Positions 25,406-34,620 are shown, numbered from the stretch's first letter. The stretch: DNA of 64,000 bases from a virus (IMGVR_UViG_3300013233_000093:1-64000); one strand, 5' to 3'. The notes: a model not told the origin generated them from the letters alone. Translations and numbers: made by a program.

Positions 25406-27895
25406 ATGCAAAACGTAACGCAATTCATAATGGATGAGGCCACGAGCAAGCTCTGGTTTAATCCGCATAACGACAAGCACGTCACTATAAAACCGATACG
25501 CGTTACCAGTCAGCTAGGTGTGGCGGGGACGTTAACGCTACGACACGTCAGCATACCGCTGCCGAACACAACCGCTCGATGGGCAGTCTATGAGCTTGGC
25601 AATCTAAACCCATCACGGATGGGCATAGAGGGCATTAACGTTATCTGGAGACCACTCCCCAAGATGGTCACCGATTACGATGTCTTGGCGATGGTGTACT
25701 TTAACTCCATACAAGTGCCATTATCACAGGTTTACATACGGCGTGGTTATGACGGTAACATATTGTTAGCCGTAAATCCTAACATGATCGGAGAGGGCGA
25801 GTTGTATTTTCGTCTTTACAGTAACTTGTGGAACTACGTGGGTGATAACGCCCGGGCAGATCCCATACGTACGTACGACGCGGTTATATCCGATAACGCT
25901 GCGCTTACGGCTGCCGTAAACTCGATACAGATTCCTTCGGTGGGCACACGATGGCTTTACCATAATGGTTATTACGTGGATCGGATCACATCCGCTGATG
26001 TGGAGATGGGTGATACAATCGGGTACATCGAAGATCGGTATGGTCGTGGCTACATAGACGTGCCTTTGTCTGAAGCTAAGTCGTTTAATTCTACTTTAGA
26101 CGGTCGTGGTAAATACATGATTTCCATGCCTGTGGAATCCAACGCCATGGCTGTAGAGCCAGGCGATGAATTGGAGATCTACATATGCACTGTGGAGGAC
26201 GCTGCTGTAACGAAACGCACCCGTGGTGTTTTTTACGGCGTGCATAAACTTGAAGACTTACGCATGATCACCCACCGTGACATTGCACTGGACGCTAGAC
26301 GTGTAGACTTATACTCGCACAATCATCCATGGTTGAGAAAAGGCAGTGAGATTTTTCTTCGTGTCTTCTACCGCTTTCACGAGAATCCAGATAGGACATT
26401 GCTGGACGGTGCGTACCTCATGGATCTGTTTCGTGTGGACAAGTCTTATCGTGACGCGATGATTACCGGTTCTGGTGGTGTAACGGGCTGGCGTGCTAAC
26501 GAGTTAGAAGAAAGCATGGCGGTTCTATGGCAGACCAGACCCAGTATGGATCTCAGCGCCATTAATGTACACGGTGTACTGAGCAAGCCCTCGTTGGGCG
26601 AGCTATTATCGGTAGGTACTCTATACCAAGACTCTTTAGACCTTCCCTACTCTATGAACTTGGGCGGTAAGGTATTGTGCTTTAATATAGAAGGTCATCT
26701 CAGTAACGTCGTGAATGTACGAACGAACGCGGGCGGTTCACGTATTGCACTGCCACCTGCCACGTTTGATGTGGAATGCATTCCCGGCAAGTTTATCACA
26801 GACGGCGATGTTATTGACGAGCCGCTGTATGGCGGTGAGGTACTGAATTGGTATAACGAGGTATTCTATTACCAAGAAGCGGAAGGTACTGGATGGATTC
26901 GTGCTGTGGTGGAAGCCGATTACAAGGTCGATCCAGATACCAGTAAAGTCTACTGGACGACCAAGCATCTCGGACATGGTAAAATGCGACGCGGGTGTCA
27001 CCATGCCAGTCATAACAGACTGACAGTGGACATCTCGACTGTCTATTACGGTATACCGTTGTTTAAGGATAACAATCCCGTAACGAAAGTGCAGTTCGAT
27101 CGGTGCGATGTGTTTGTTAATAACAAACCCATTGTCCGTGGCATTGATTACACCGTTACGAACAACAATGTATACTTGACTTACAAAGGGTATATGTTTG
27201 ATGATCCTACTGCCACGACGATTCTGGTCGATGTGTTTTCATACGGAGTCGGCGAACTGCCAAGTGAGCGTATTGTGTCCGGATACGTGGAAGGGCGGAA
27301 AGCTAAAGCCAGCGAACCTGGGATGTTTATAAGCAATCGCAATCGTACGTGCGTCGTAGACGGCCGTAAGATGTCTGTGACGGACATTGGTCCATATGAA
27401 GATCCAAACCTACTGGCCTCTGATACAGTCCGTGAAGGGGCTCCCTGGGCGTGCGAGACACGGCCGTGTGTATTAAGTCTGCCTGAACAACAGAAGTACA
27501 TCTCTGACATGGATTACCCTGAAGTTGTATCTAGGGCAATGTGGCAGCATATGCCGTTACCGGATGAATCAAAACCCGTGGTGATACCAAAACGACACGT
27601 TATCTTTTCTCCCTTCATAAAGAAATTGATTGTACGTATCGCAGCCGGTCTGGTAAACGTAAGTAACATTGGCACATCGTCTGCTGCTGTATCGTTGTAC
27701 ATGGAAAGTCTAATGGACGAGCTTGTGCAAGACATCGCGTATTTAAACGTGGATAACTGGATGGTGGACATACATCCTGTAGGTGACCTTACAGCCACCA
27801 CGCTCACTGTAGAAGAATTTGCTTTCTTACGTGAGGTCAATCGCCTGTTCTTTAAAGAACGTATTACCTTTAACACGTACATTACAGTGACGTAG
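25406..27895 (+). CDS. Large virion structural protein (phiKZ gp27-like position)
   Basis: 829 aa; ATG 25406 ten bases after the previous stop. Beta-rich throughout with many aromatic residues ('YVDRITSADVEMGDTIGYIEDRYGRGY', 'FHENPDRTLLDGAYLMDLFRVD'), a helical C-terminal ~100 residues ('ALVNVS...YMESLMDELVQDIAYL'). No enzymatic motif. Size, composition and location between tail genes and terL point to a tail, neck or baseplate protein; exact role not determinable. Confidence 0.75.
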   Translation: MQNVTQFIMDEATSKLWFNPHNDKHVTIKPIRVTSQLGVAGTLTLRHVSIPLPNTTARWAVYELGNLNPSRMGIEGINVIWRPLPKMVTDYDVLAMVYFNSIQVPLSQVYIRRGYDGNILLAVNPNMIGEGELYFRLYSNLWNYVGDNARADPIRTYDAVISDNAALTAAVNSIQIPSVGTRWLYHNGYYVDRITSADVEMGDTIGYIEDRYGRGYIDVPLSEAKSFNSTLDGRGKYMISMPVESNAMAVEPGDELEIYICTVEDAAVTKRTRGVFYGVHKLEDLRMITHRDIALDARRVDLYSHNHPWLRKGSEIFLRVFYRFHENPDRTLLDGAYLMDLFRVDKSYRDAMITGSGGVTGWRANELEESMAVLWQTRPSMDLSAINVHGVLSKPSLGELLSVGTLYQDSLDLPYSMNLGGKVLCFNIEGHLSNVVNVRTNAGGSRIALPPATFDVECIPGKFITDGDVIDEPLYGGEVLNWYNEVFYYQEAEGTGWIRAVVEADYKVDPDTSKVYWTTKHLGHGKMRRGCHHASHNRLTVDISTVYYGIPLFKDNNPVTKVQFDRCDVFVNNKPIVRGIDYTVTNNNVYLTYKGYMFDDPTATTILVDVFSYGVGELPSERIVSGYVEGRKAKASEPGMFISNRNRTCVVDGRKMSVTDIGPYEDPNLLASDTVREGAPWACETRPCVLSLPEQQKYISDMDYPEVVSRAMWQHMPLPDESKPVVIPKRHVIFSPFIKKLIVRIAAGLVNVSNIGTSSAAVSLYMESLMDELVQDIAYLNVDNWMVDIHPVGDLTATTLTVEEFAFLREVNRLFFKERITFNTYITVT

Positions 27896-27908
27896 AGGAA
27901 GTTAAAAA

Positions 27909-29570
27909 ATGAACGTATTGTGGGATCAAGACCAAAAGGGTCGTATCTGGCATTCAGATGAAATCTATTTCGGCGTCGCTGGTACTGAGAACGCCGGGCT
28001 TCGTGTGCCTAACGTGGGCGATGGTGTATTCAAAAACGGCGTCGTAATGACGGTGGTGTCCGTGGACAGTGAAACGTACATCCCTACCTTGGAAGATGCA
28101 CTGGCGGTTGTGAACGAAAGTAAATCAAACTCCCTACTGCAAATCTTAGATCGCGGACTAAGTGTCACCGCTAAAAACATTCTGACCCGTTGTTATGTCG
28201 ATACGCATACAGAGCCATACACCATCTCCTTTGACGCACGGTTTCGTATTTGGGACAGCACCGCCACCAGCATGAAGCTTGTATTAGGCGACGGCAGTGA
28301 TCCAAGTGCTCCTGTGGTGAGTCATACGTTGGATACCAACGGAAACATTCTAAGCGAGCTTGTGGGAATGAAGGAAGTCAATCCCAACGGTGGTGAGGGT
28401 CTGCGTCCCGGTGAAACATACACGACTACCGATCTTAAACACGGCGACCACGTCACCGGCATTTTTTACAAAGCCAATGGTCGTGTAACAGATGAAGTAG
28501 TGTTCTCTGTTGTGATGGCGGATCTTGTATCTGGGCCGAATCTAAACAACGTTTACATTCAAGACATCACGCTTGAATCACCATTGCTTTCGGCTACAAA
28601 TCCGTTATTGTTCGAGAACCCTGCAGGGCACAGTTTCAACACCAGTCTGGTTAAGGCGATCGTGCATTATAATAATGGCATGAAACTGGATTTACCTGTA
28701 GACGGCAATCGTGTTATCCTGCACGGCATCCGTAACTTTGATACATCTCAACGTGGTAAGATCACAGACATTGTAGCTTCTTATTACCCAGATGCCGATG
28801 AACCTGCCATTAACCTGAACGGCGAGATTAAGAAGAGCATCTCTAAGGTGTACAACTTAATCAACGTAGACGTCCCCGGTGAGTTCCCGTTACGCGTTTA
28901 CGTTATACCTACTTATCAGAATGGTGGTTGGGTGTTAAACTATCGCATCACGTCCTTGGCTTACGACGTGGACATTGACGTCACTGCGTACGCCACTGCA
29001 TTAGACGGCAATGGTCGTGCGTTTAACCCAAACAACTTAAACGTGTTCCAGCGATTGCATTTGACTGTGGATCTGGGTGCCATGAACTCTGTGGACTATC
29101 CAGGATACAAGCACGTACAGAAACTGGATCTTAAACTGCCTGATTACTCCACTATCGATACGGTAAGTTGGATGATGGATTATGGCTGTGATGGGATTAC
29201 TGTGTTTGGCGATGGTACTTACGCTAAGGTAAGTCAGGTGGGCGATAAACCCTTTACCATTAAATGCGGTCAGACGTCTCTGGACGATTGGTTGCGGGTG
29301 GTGTATTACGGAGTAGATCCTTCGTTTGATGCACTGACGCTACCTAAGGCGCCTACGCCTACGCACTTTAGACTGGAGCACGCTGGTACAAACGGACAAG
29401 GCGCCATTGGCACTTATTCTGTTACTGAATGGAACTCTGTGTTGTATCTGGGTCCTCTGGTAACTTGGGACGCGGGTTGGCCTCTAAACTTAGTATGGCT
29501 AAACGACGACGGCTCGCGTGTACAAACACTGGCTGTTACCGCACTTCCCGTGAAGTTCCTTTACGTATAA
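27909..29570 (+). CDS. Virion structural protein (phiKZ gp26-like position)
   Basis: 553 aa; ATG 27909 with AGAGGAAG upstream, 13 bp after the previous gene. Predicted almost all beta: repeated 60-100-residue segments with alternating hydrophobic residues resembling immunoglobulin-like or adhesin domains ('SGPNLNNVYIQDITLESPLL', 'TDIVASYYPDADEPAINLNG'). The N-terminus contains a short helix region. Probably a surface-exposed tail or neck protein; this is inference from composition and context. A perfect 28-nt palindrome follows its stop. Confidence 0.72.
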   Translation: MNVLWDQDQKGRIWHSDEIYFGVAGTENAGLRVPNVGDGVFKNGVVMTVVSVDSETYIPTLEDALAVVNESKSNSLLQILDRGLSVTAKNILTRCYVDTHTEPYTISFDARFRIWDSTATSMKLVLGDGSDPSAPVVSHTLDTNGNILSELVGMKEVNPNGGEGLRPGETYTTTDLKHGDHVTGIFYKANGRVTDEVVFSVVMADLVSGPNLNNVYIQDITLESPLLSATNPLLFENPAGHSFNTSLVKAIVHYNNGMKLDLPVDGNRVILHGIRNFDTSQRGKITDIVASYYPDADEPAINLNGEIKKSISKVYNLINVDVPGEFPLRVYVIPTYQNGGWVLNYRITSLAYDVDIDVTAYATALDGNGRAFNPNNLNVFQRLHLTVDLGAMNSVDYPGYKHVQKLDLKLPDYSTIDTVSWMMDYGCDGITVFGDGTYAKVSQVGDKPFTIKCGQTSLDDWLRVVYYGVDPSFDALTLPKAPTPTHFRLEHAGTNGQGAIGTYSVTEWNSVLYLGPLVTWDAGWPLNLVWLNDDGSRVQTLAVTALPVKFLYV

Positions 29571-29572
29571 CC

Positions 29573-29600
29573 ATACTGCACGCCATATGGCGTGCAGTAT
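29573..29600. terminator. Perfect 28-nt palindrome between virion gene and terL
   Basis: ATACTGCACGCCAT / ATGGCGTGCAGTAT, 14-bp arms with no spacer, starting 2 bp after the stop of the upstream gene and ending 14 bp before the terL start. No U-tract follows. In RNA it would fold next to the terL ribosome site (GGAGAGG), so it could modulate terL expression or mark a processing site. Confidence 0.65.
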
Positions 29601-29614
29601 ATGCTGGAGAGGTA

Positions 29615-31747
29615 ATGATACTATTTTCAGAAGACTGGGCTGCGTACCCTAACGCCATCCCCCACGTCACTACAAAAAATGAATCGTTCTTAAGACTTGC
29701 CAAAGTGTTTAAATCCACGGGTGTGGTTAACCATGCGTTTCATTTAGCACTGCACGATCCTGTATTACTCCACATCGATCCGTTCTCTGAGTCACTTACA
29801 CAGGAAGAAATGTGGCGAGTGGCCAGAGAATGCGAGGTCAATCCTTGGTATGCGATGCGTGAGGTCATACGTCTGCCCGAACAAGGCAGTCCGGAACCCA
29901 TTGCATATCGAGCTAACCGTGCTAACATTTCACTGACATGGTCGTATTTTAACCACATCGACTACATGCTCATACAACCCAGACAAACCGGTAAGTCCAG
30001 GTCGACTGATGTGATCTGGATCATACTCATGTACCTGATGGGGCATAATTTAAAGATCCAGTTGTTTACCGAGAAGAACAAACTGCGTAAAGAAAACGTG
30101 GTTTACTTGAAGGCCATTAGGGATAACTTACCTAAGTACTTAAACCCCACCAATCACCTTGACTCCGATAACCATGAAGGTCTGACATGCGTGGTACGTG
30201 GGAACAGTTATTTGACATCTGTTGGTCGTCCCAGTAAAGAAGGCGCGGAGTCCATTGGCCGTGGTATATCTTCCAGTAACTTCCAGTGCGACGAAGTACC
30301 CTATGTACCTAACGTGGATATCAGCTTACCCGTGGCATTGGCTTCTGGTACAAACGCCCGTATGGCCGCTAAGAGAGCCGGTGCTCCGTATGGTAACATC
30401 TTCACCACTACGGCGGGAAATCGTGACACGCGTGGCGGTAAGTACGCGTACGGTATTCTAAGCAGCAGTGCTCCATGGAGTGACAAGTTCTACGACGCCA
30501 CACACTTAAAAGACCTTGAAGAGATTGTGTTAAAGCGTGGTACATACACGGTACCCAGCATTAACGGTACGTTCAGTCATCGTCAGTTGGGTCTTACAGA
30601 TCAATGGTGTAAAGACGCGATTGCCAATGCACGCGGTAGCGTGGATTCAGCTAAGAAGGATTTTCTTAACTATTGGTTTAATGGCACACTGTCGAGTCCG
30701 TTAGCGACTAAGGTGCTTGAAGCAATAGCTAACAGCGAGCGCGACCCGTCTTATATAGAGAAGACGCGTGACAATTACTTAATGGATTGGTATATTCCGT
30801 TAAGTGAAATAGACGTTCGCATGGCTAAGCATCATCATTTGATCACGCTTGATTCAGCGCAGATGGTGGGGAAGGATAGTAATGCGTTAATCATCAGTGA
30901 CATTCGCGACATGGGGGTGGTTGGGGTATGCGATGTTAACGAGGCCAACTTACTGAAGTACGGTTTATGGCTAGCCGAGTTAATGCTGCGGTTCCCTAAG
31001 ACCACACTGATTATCGAAAGTGCTTCTTCTGCACAGGGACTGATTGACATTGTTATGGTTAAGATGTATACTGCAGGCATTGATCCATTTCGCAGGATCT
31101 TTAACCGCGTGGTGGATATGGCAGAGACCCGTCCTAGTGATTTTGAGAAGCTTAGCCTGTCCATGCGTAAGCGTGATGAGCATTTCTATAACTCGCTTAA
31201 AGGGTACTTTGGGTTTAAGACAAATGCAGCGAGTCGTTATCACCTATACGACACGGTGTTACAACAAGCAGCACGAACCACCGCGCATAGAGTGCACGAT
31301 AGTAAACTGTCACACCAGATACGCGGACTGGTCACCAAGAACGATCGGGTGGATCATGATGTTGGTGGACACGATGATTTGGTTATCAGTTGGTTACTAG
31401 GGCATTGGTTTATCACTAACGCTAAGAACATCGAGTACTACGGTATCAAACGCGGCGAGTGCCTATCGTTGGTGACGGAGGATGGTGCCACACTGAGTCT
31501 CAAACAGTCCGCCATCCGCGATGAACAGGTATCCCGCAGGCTGCGTCTGGAAAGGCTTAAAGACATGCTTGCTAACGAATCGCGTGTGGCGCATCGAATG
31601 CAGCTAGAGCATCAGATAAAGACGCTGGCTAGGGAGACTGAAATAGACGGCGGCGAAGTGGTTAACATAGACAACGCGCTAACGGAAGCCAGAGAAAAGG
31701 GCAAGAAGCGTGTCAGTTTACGACACGCATTACGCAGGCATCTATAA
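29615..31747 (+). CDS. terL: Large terminase subunit
   Basis: 710 aa from ATG 29615 (GGAGAGG upstream); the frame stays open upstream inside the preceding gene, but those starts lack ribosome sites. ATPase domain: Walker A QPRQTGKSRS at residues 121-130 (Q..R.TGKS, the terminase form) and a Walker-B-like 'FQCDEVPYV' near 225. Nuclease domain: 'ITLDSAQMVGKDSNALIIS' near 407, 'TTLIIESASSAQG' near 460 and 'VGGHDDLVISWLLG' near 585 supply the acidic residues of an RNase H-like fold. It cuts concatemeric DNA and powers packaging at the portal. Last gene of the plus-strand virion operon; phiKZ gp25 is the counterpart. No small terminase is recognisable nearby, as is usual in this group. Confidence 0.92.
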   Translation: MILFSEDWAAYPNAIPHVTTKNESFLRLAKVFKSTGVVNHAFHLALHDPVLLHIDPFSESLTQEEMWRVARECEVNPWYAMREVIRLPEQGSPEPIAYRANRANISLTWSYFNHIDYMLIQPRQTGKSRSTDVIWIILMYLMGHNLKIQLFTEKNKLRKENVVYLKAIRDNLPKYLNPTNHLDSDNHEGLTCVVRGNSYLTSVGRPSKEGAESIGRGISSSNFQCDEVPYVPNVDISLPVALASGTNARMAAKRAGAPYGNIFTTTAGNRDTRGGKYAYGILSSSAPWSDKFYDATHLKDLEEIVLKRGTYTVPSINGTFSHRQLGLTDQWCKDAIANARGSVDSAKKDFLNYWFNGTLSSPLATKVLEAIANSERDPSYIEKTRDNYLMDWYIPLSEIDVRMAKHHHLITLDSAQMVGKDSNALIISDIRDMGVVGVCDVNEANLLKYGLWLAELMLRFPKTTLIIESASSAQGLIDIVMVKMYTAGIDPFRRIFNRVVDMAETRPSDFEKLSLSMRKRDEHFYNSLKGYFGFKTNAASRYHLYDTVLQQAARTTAHRVHDSKLSHQIRGLVTKNDRVDHDVGGHDDLVISWLLGHWFITNAKNIEYYGIKRGECLSLVTEDGATLSLKQSAIRDEQVSRRLRLERLKDMLANESRVAHRMQLEHQIKTLARETEIDGGEVVNIDNALTEAREKGKKRVSLRHALRRHL

Positions 31748-31826
31748 CGTCTTGTAATTTTATGTTGCGACATCCATGTGGTTTGGAGTATGGAGTGGTA
31801 GTTTAATCCTTTATCGGAGCTAAATT

Positions 31827-31940
31827 ATGACTAATCCTATTTACCCATATGTAATGAGTTTGTTGGTTAACACCGCCTGTTTGGTATTTGGTATCCGGTG
31901 GGTACTGCAGACTGCTCGGGAGTACGAAGCCAATGAATGA
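31827..31940 (+). CDS. 37-aa single-pass membrane peptide
   Basis: ATG 31827 with CGGAG upstream; 37 aa with one hydrophobic helix (residues ~6-25, YPYVMSLLVNTACLVFGIRWV). Overlaps the next small membrane protein gene by 8 bp. First of four consecutive short genes for membrane proteins. Function unknown; a holin- or spanin-type role is possible but not shown. Confidence 0.6.
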   Translation: MTNPIYPYVMSLLVNTACLVFGIRWVLQTAREYEANE

Positions 31941-32175
31941 GTTTACCTACACTGAAATACTCATTGCCCTTATCTTAAGTATCTTTCTCACACTGTGGAT
32001 AAGGGACTTGTTTAACGATGAGGTGGAGTTGGTTGATGTTGTGGTGCAGGGCGTAGAACACGTCTGGTGGGAAGAAAGCAAGTACAACGATGTAGAGGCG
32101 ACAGTAGATACGTTGAGTGACGAAGCGGTGCGGCGACTTAATACTCGCGGAGCCATCGACTATGTTATTCCATGA
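31933..32175 (+). CDS. Small membrane protein with acidic cytoplasmic or periplasmic tail
   Basis: 80 aa from ATG 31933 (coupled to the previous stop). N-terminal hydrophobic helix, residues ~8-23 (EILIALILSIFLTLWI), then an acidic soluble tail with 'VWWEESKYNDVEATVDTLSDE'. An upstream in-frame start at 31888 would lie within the preceding gene. Topology resembles i-spanins or single-pass phage membrane proteins, but the tail is not a clear coiled coil. Confidence 0.65.
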   Translation: MNEFTYTEILIALILSIFLTLWIRDLFNDEVELVDVVVQGVEHVWWEESKYNDVEATVDTLSDEAVRRLNTRGAIDYVIP

Positions 32176-32269
32176 TATTATTTTTTACGGGTTTATTGGA
32201 ACAATTTCTTTGATCTGTGTTAGCGTACTTAGTATTTTATACGACATGCTAGGACGGACGGAGCAATGA
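32162..32269 (+). CDS. 35-aa single-pass membrane peptide
   Basis: ATG 32162 inside the end of the previous gene; 35 aa with a hydrophobic helix at residues ~6-27 (IIFYGFIGTISLICVSVLSIL). No strong ribosome site, so translation would depend on coupling. Supported mainly by its place in a run of small membrane-protein genes. Confidence 0.45.
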   Translation: MLFHDIIFYGFIGTISLICVSVLSILYDMLGRTEQ

Positions 32270-32307
32270 TCTAATGACTTGTATCATCTACTACGAAGGA
32301 GGTTGCC

Positions 32308-32682
32308 ATGTTTGATTCATTCATACTGGGATCCTCGGAAGGAATTCGCCTTCTGTTTGTCGCGTGCGGTATTGGGGTAACGACTATTGTACTCTACCTC
32401 AAATACAAACGTAACGTGTATCGTACCGGGACAGACAGACTTAGGGAACTTGGAATCATACCCGTGCATGTTCCTGGATATATAAATGGCATTATCGACA
32501 TGCGGGTCGAGATCGCGTGGGCGCGTTTAAGTGCGAAGGGTCGTAAGAAGACCGGTCACGCTTTAGCTCATGCGATCAGTATACGTTTGGTTGATGAACT
32601 AAAAGACTTATCTAACGCTGAGCTGGAACAGGAATACTCTAATGCGAAGCGGGATTATAAGCTTTTAACTCAACCGTACTGA
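32308..32682 (+). CDS. Single-pass membrane protein with charged soluble domain
   Basis: 124 aa; ATG 32308 preceded by a strong AAGGAGG at 8 bp. Hydrophobic helix at residues ~12-32 (GIRLLFVACGIGVTTIVLYL), then a basic stop-transfer (KYKRNVYR) and a helical charged domain ending 'LEQEYSNAKRDYKLLTQPY'. No family recognised. The best-translated gene of this small membrane cluster. Confidence 0.75.
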   Translation: MFDSFILGSSEGIRLLFVACGIGVTTIVLYLKYKRNVYRTGTDRLRELGIIPVHVPGYINGIIDMRVEIAWARLSAKGRKKTGHALAHAISIRLVDELKDLSNAELEQEYSNAKRDYKLLTQPY

Positions 32683-32784
32683 CGGTGATTCACACCCTGT
32701 CTTGGCTAACGCCAGGGCGGGGTATTATGCCGTGTGTATTTTTACCAAAGTACCTTTGTTATGTGATTAACTAGGAGTAATGAA

Positions 32785-33264
32785 ATGAAGTACGACGATT
32801 TCTATAACGAAGTGACTGCTTTAGATAACGTGGCTGTCTTGGAAGTATGTCTTGACAGTGGCGATCTCTGTGCACGCACAAAGACGGGGGTAATCTATTA
32901 CTCCGGATTACCAGGTTATCACAAGTATGAATGGCATTACGACATCATTAACTGTGAACGTCATATACTGCACGTACGCGTTTTAAACAGTAACACGGTG
33001 CACTGCCTTACATTTGATAAAGGGGTTGTTACAATAGACCTACACGTGGACTGGGATACACATGAATGGTCGACGGCGTGTCCGGACATGAACGTTATCT
33101 GTTTACTAAAGGAATTTCGTGTGCTTGGGTATTCGCATCCTGTAAAAACCGCAGCTGCTATATTAGAGTGTCTTGATAAGGAGACCCGAGGGCAAGTATC
33201 GCTTTCAATTTACTCGGACGTTGCGATGTGTGCATTAGTGGCTCAACTGTTAGCACATGCTTAA
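32785..33264 (+). CDS. Hypothetical beta-rich protein
   Basis: 159 aa; ATG 32785 with TAGGAGTAA upstream. Alternating hydrophobic strands in the first 90 residues ('NVAVLEVCLDSGDLCARTKTG', 'HVRVLNSNTVHCLTFDKG') and a helical C-terminus. Such small 'strand-turn-DG-strand' proteins recur through the accessory regions of this window. No family recognised. Starts a unit after the weak stem-loop at about 32700-32725. Confidence 0.7.
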   Translation: MKYDDFYNEVTALDNVAVLEVCLDSGDLCARTKTGVIYYSGLPGYHKYEWHYDIINCERHILHVRVLNSNTVHCLTFDKGVVTIDLHVDWDTHEWSTACPDMNVICLLKEFRVLGYSHPVKTAAAILECLDKETRGQVSLSIYSDVAMCALVAQLLAHA

Positions 33265-33300
33265 CAAACGATTCATCAAACTAAAAAAGGTACAGGTACT

Positions 33301-33879
33301 ATGAATAAATTAGATTACGGTGCTATTGTAGAGAACGCTGGATACAGTCGCGCGGGCGCATCGTCCATGGTTATCTCTGACATTAACGAGTACGTCGACA
33401 TCGCAGTGGCGCGAGGAGGTGACCTAAGTTGCTTTCCAGTTGAAATGCGTACAGCAGAAGTGTGTTTAAAGATGATAAAAATAAACCACAATGCGTTTTT
33501 TGAAGTTCCTGTGGATCTAGTCACGCGTGATTTTTGCATGACCGTCGTGGAAGTAAATGCCTTTGTATTTCGACATATTCCGGATGAGTTAAAGGACGAT
33601 GCCATGTGCACGGCTGCTGTGGAAACGTACGTAGAGTTACTGGACTCGGTTCCTGTGCGCTTGCTGACCAGAAAACTGTGCTTGACCGCACTGTCTACGG
33701 CAGGGGGAATGTTAATAAATATACCCGTCCACATGCAGACACACGCCATGCATCTCACCGCCGTAACTAATTACGGCGATGCGTTACGGTTGGTGCCGGT
33801 AGAACACCGTACTACGGACGTCTGCATAGCTGCTGTGTTGGACGATGCGGGTGCACTTGCGTACGTACCCGGCATTTAG
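33301..33879 (+). CDS. Short helical-repeat protein (DUF4116-like repeats)
   Basis: 192 aa; ATG 33301. From residue ~45 on it is built from units of about 22-23 residues with the pattern 'x-VP-x3-R-T-x2-(L/V)-C-x2-A-V', e.g. 'FPVEMRTAEVCLKMI', 'VPVDLVTRDFCMTVV', 'IPDELKDDAMCTAAV', 'VPVRLLTRKLCLTAL', 'VPVEHRTTDVCIAAV'. These resemble DUF4116 repeats. Two shorter relatives are at 50426 and 58564. Repeat scaffolds of this kind usually bind other proteins; a host-directed role is inference. Confidence 0.78.
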   Translation: MNKLDYGAIVENAGYSRAGASSMVISDINEYVDIAVARGGDLSCFPVEMRTAEVCLKMIKINHNAFFEVPVDLVTRDFCMTVVEVNAFVFRHIPDELKDDAMCTAAVETYVELLDSVPVRLLTRKLCLTALSTAGGMLINIPVHMQTHAMHLTAVTNYGDALRLVPVEHRTTDVCIAAVLDDAGALAYVPGI

Positions 33880-33900
33880 CTTGAATAACGATCGGTATAT

Positions 33901-33944
33901 ATTCAAAACTATATCACTATTATGATGGACAACGTGTTGTTGTC
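33901..33944 (+). promoter_or_regulatory. Early promoter element with 5' hairpin (copy 2)
   Basis: ATTCAAAA + CTATATCACTATTATGAT at 33901-33926, then stem GACAAC-GTGTT-GTTGTC at 33928-33944. Precedes the gene at 33966. Confidence 0.82.
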
Positions 33945-33965
33945 TTTAGACTAAGGAATAGAAAT

Positions 33966-34562
33966 ATGGCTAACATAATTGAGAATATAATCACCATTGA
34001 AGGGTCAAGCGAAGACCTGGCTGCAATGTTAAAAGACCGGTCTGTGAAAGACTTGTTTAATTTTAACTACCTGCTACCCATGCCAATCGAACTGCTTATT
34101 GATGATTCTTCCTCTGGATGGTGCAGCGCGTTACGGCTGTGCGGTAAGGATTGTAAAGGCGGTATCGCCGGTCGTGGCAAAGAGTTAGGTGTGAAATACA
34201 TCCGTAACATAGCGTTGTATGGAGCTGCTACGTGGTACGACTGGCGTGTAGATCACTGGGGTGTGAAATGGCATGCGTCTGGTATCAAAAAACTTGTTAC
34301 AGAACGCAAGTGTGTGGTGGCGTTTGAGACCGCATGGGGATATCCAGACGGTATTGCTATTCGCGTGCATGAGCTGTTTGCTAAAGAATATCCTGGACTG
34401 ACACTGTCCTGGAAATGGGCAGATGAGTTTGATCCTGAGAACTACTTAGCGGTAGACTTTGCTAAATTGCATGCACGGGAGAGAATCGTTATCGGCGGTC
34501 AATCTGCGGAGCTTGCGGCCTTACCCGGGTTCGCGGATGCAGTGAAGAAGCTATCTGAATAA
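33966..34562 (+). CDS. Api92/YubB-like ferredoxin-fold protein (DUF1281-type)
   Basis: 198 aa; ATG 33966 with AAGGAA upstream and an early promoter directly before it. The N-terminus 'MANIIENIITIEGSSEDLAAML' followed by 'FNFNYLLPMP' and 'WYDWRVDHWGVKWHA' near residue 90 matches the conserved layout of the Api92/YubB family (W.y....WG.KW.a), found on plasmids and phages; 'VAFETAWGYPDG' near 120 also fits. The family has a ferredoxin-like fold but no established biochemical role. Ends 7 bp before a terminator hairpin, so it is a monocistronic early unit. Confidence 0.8.
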   Translation: MANIIENIITIEGSSEDLAAMLKDRSVKDLFNFNYLLPMPIELLIDDSSSGWCSALRLCGKDCKGGIAGRGKELGVKYIRNIALYGAATWYDWRVDHWGVKWHASGIKKLVTERKCVVAFETAWGYPDGIAIRVHELFAKEYPGLTLSWKWADEFDPENYLAVDFAKLHARERIVIGGQSAELAALPGFADAVKKLSE

Positions 34563-34568
34563 GTAATA

Positions 34569-34620
34569 TACTACAGTGCCATACGGCACTGTAGTATAGA
34601 CTTTCTTTATTTCTTTTTCT
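34569..34620 (+). terminator. Terminator hairpin
   Basis: 13-bp stem ATACTACAGTGCC / GGCACTGTAGTAT with loop ATAC (34569-34598), followed by T-rich CTTTCTTTATTTCTTTTTCT. Confidence 0.88.

Noticed and set aside
29429-29614. Longer N-terminus for TerL starting at 29429
   Set aside because: Those 62 codons overlap the end of the upstream virion gene in another frame and have no ribosome site; ATG 29615 follows GGAGAGG.
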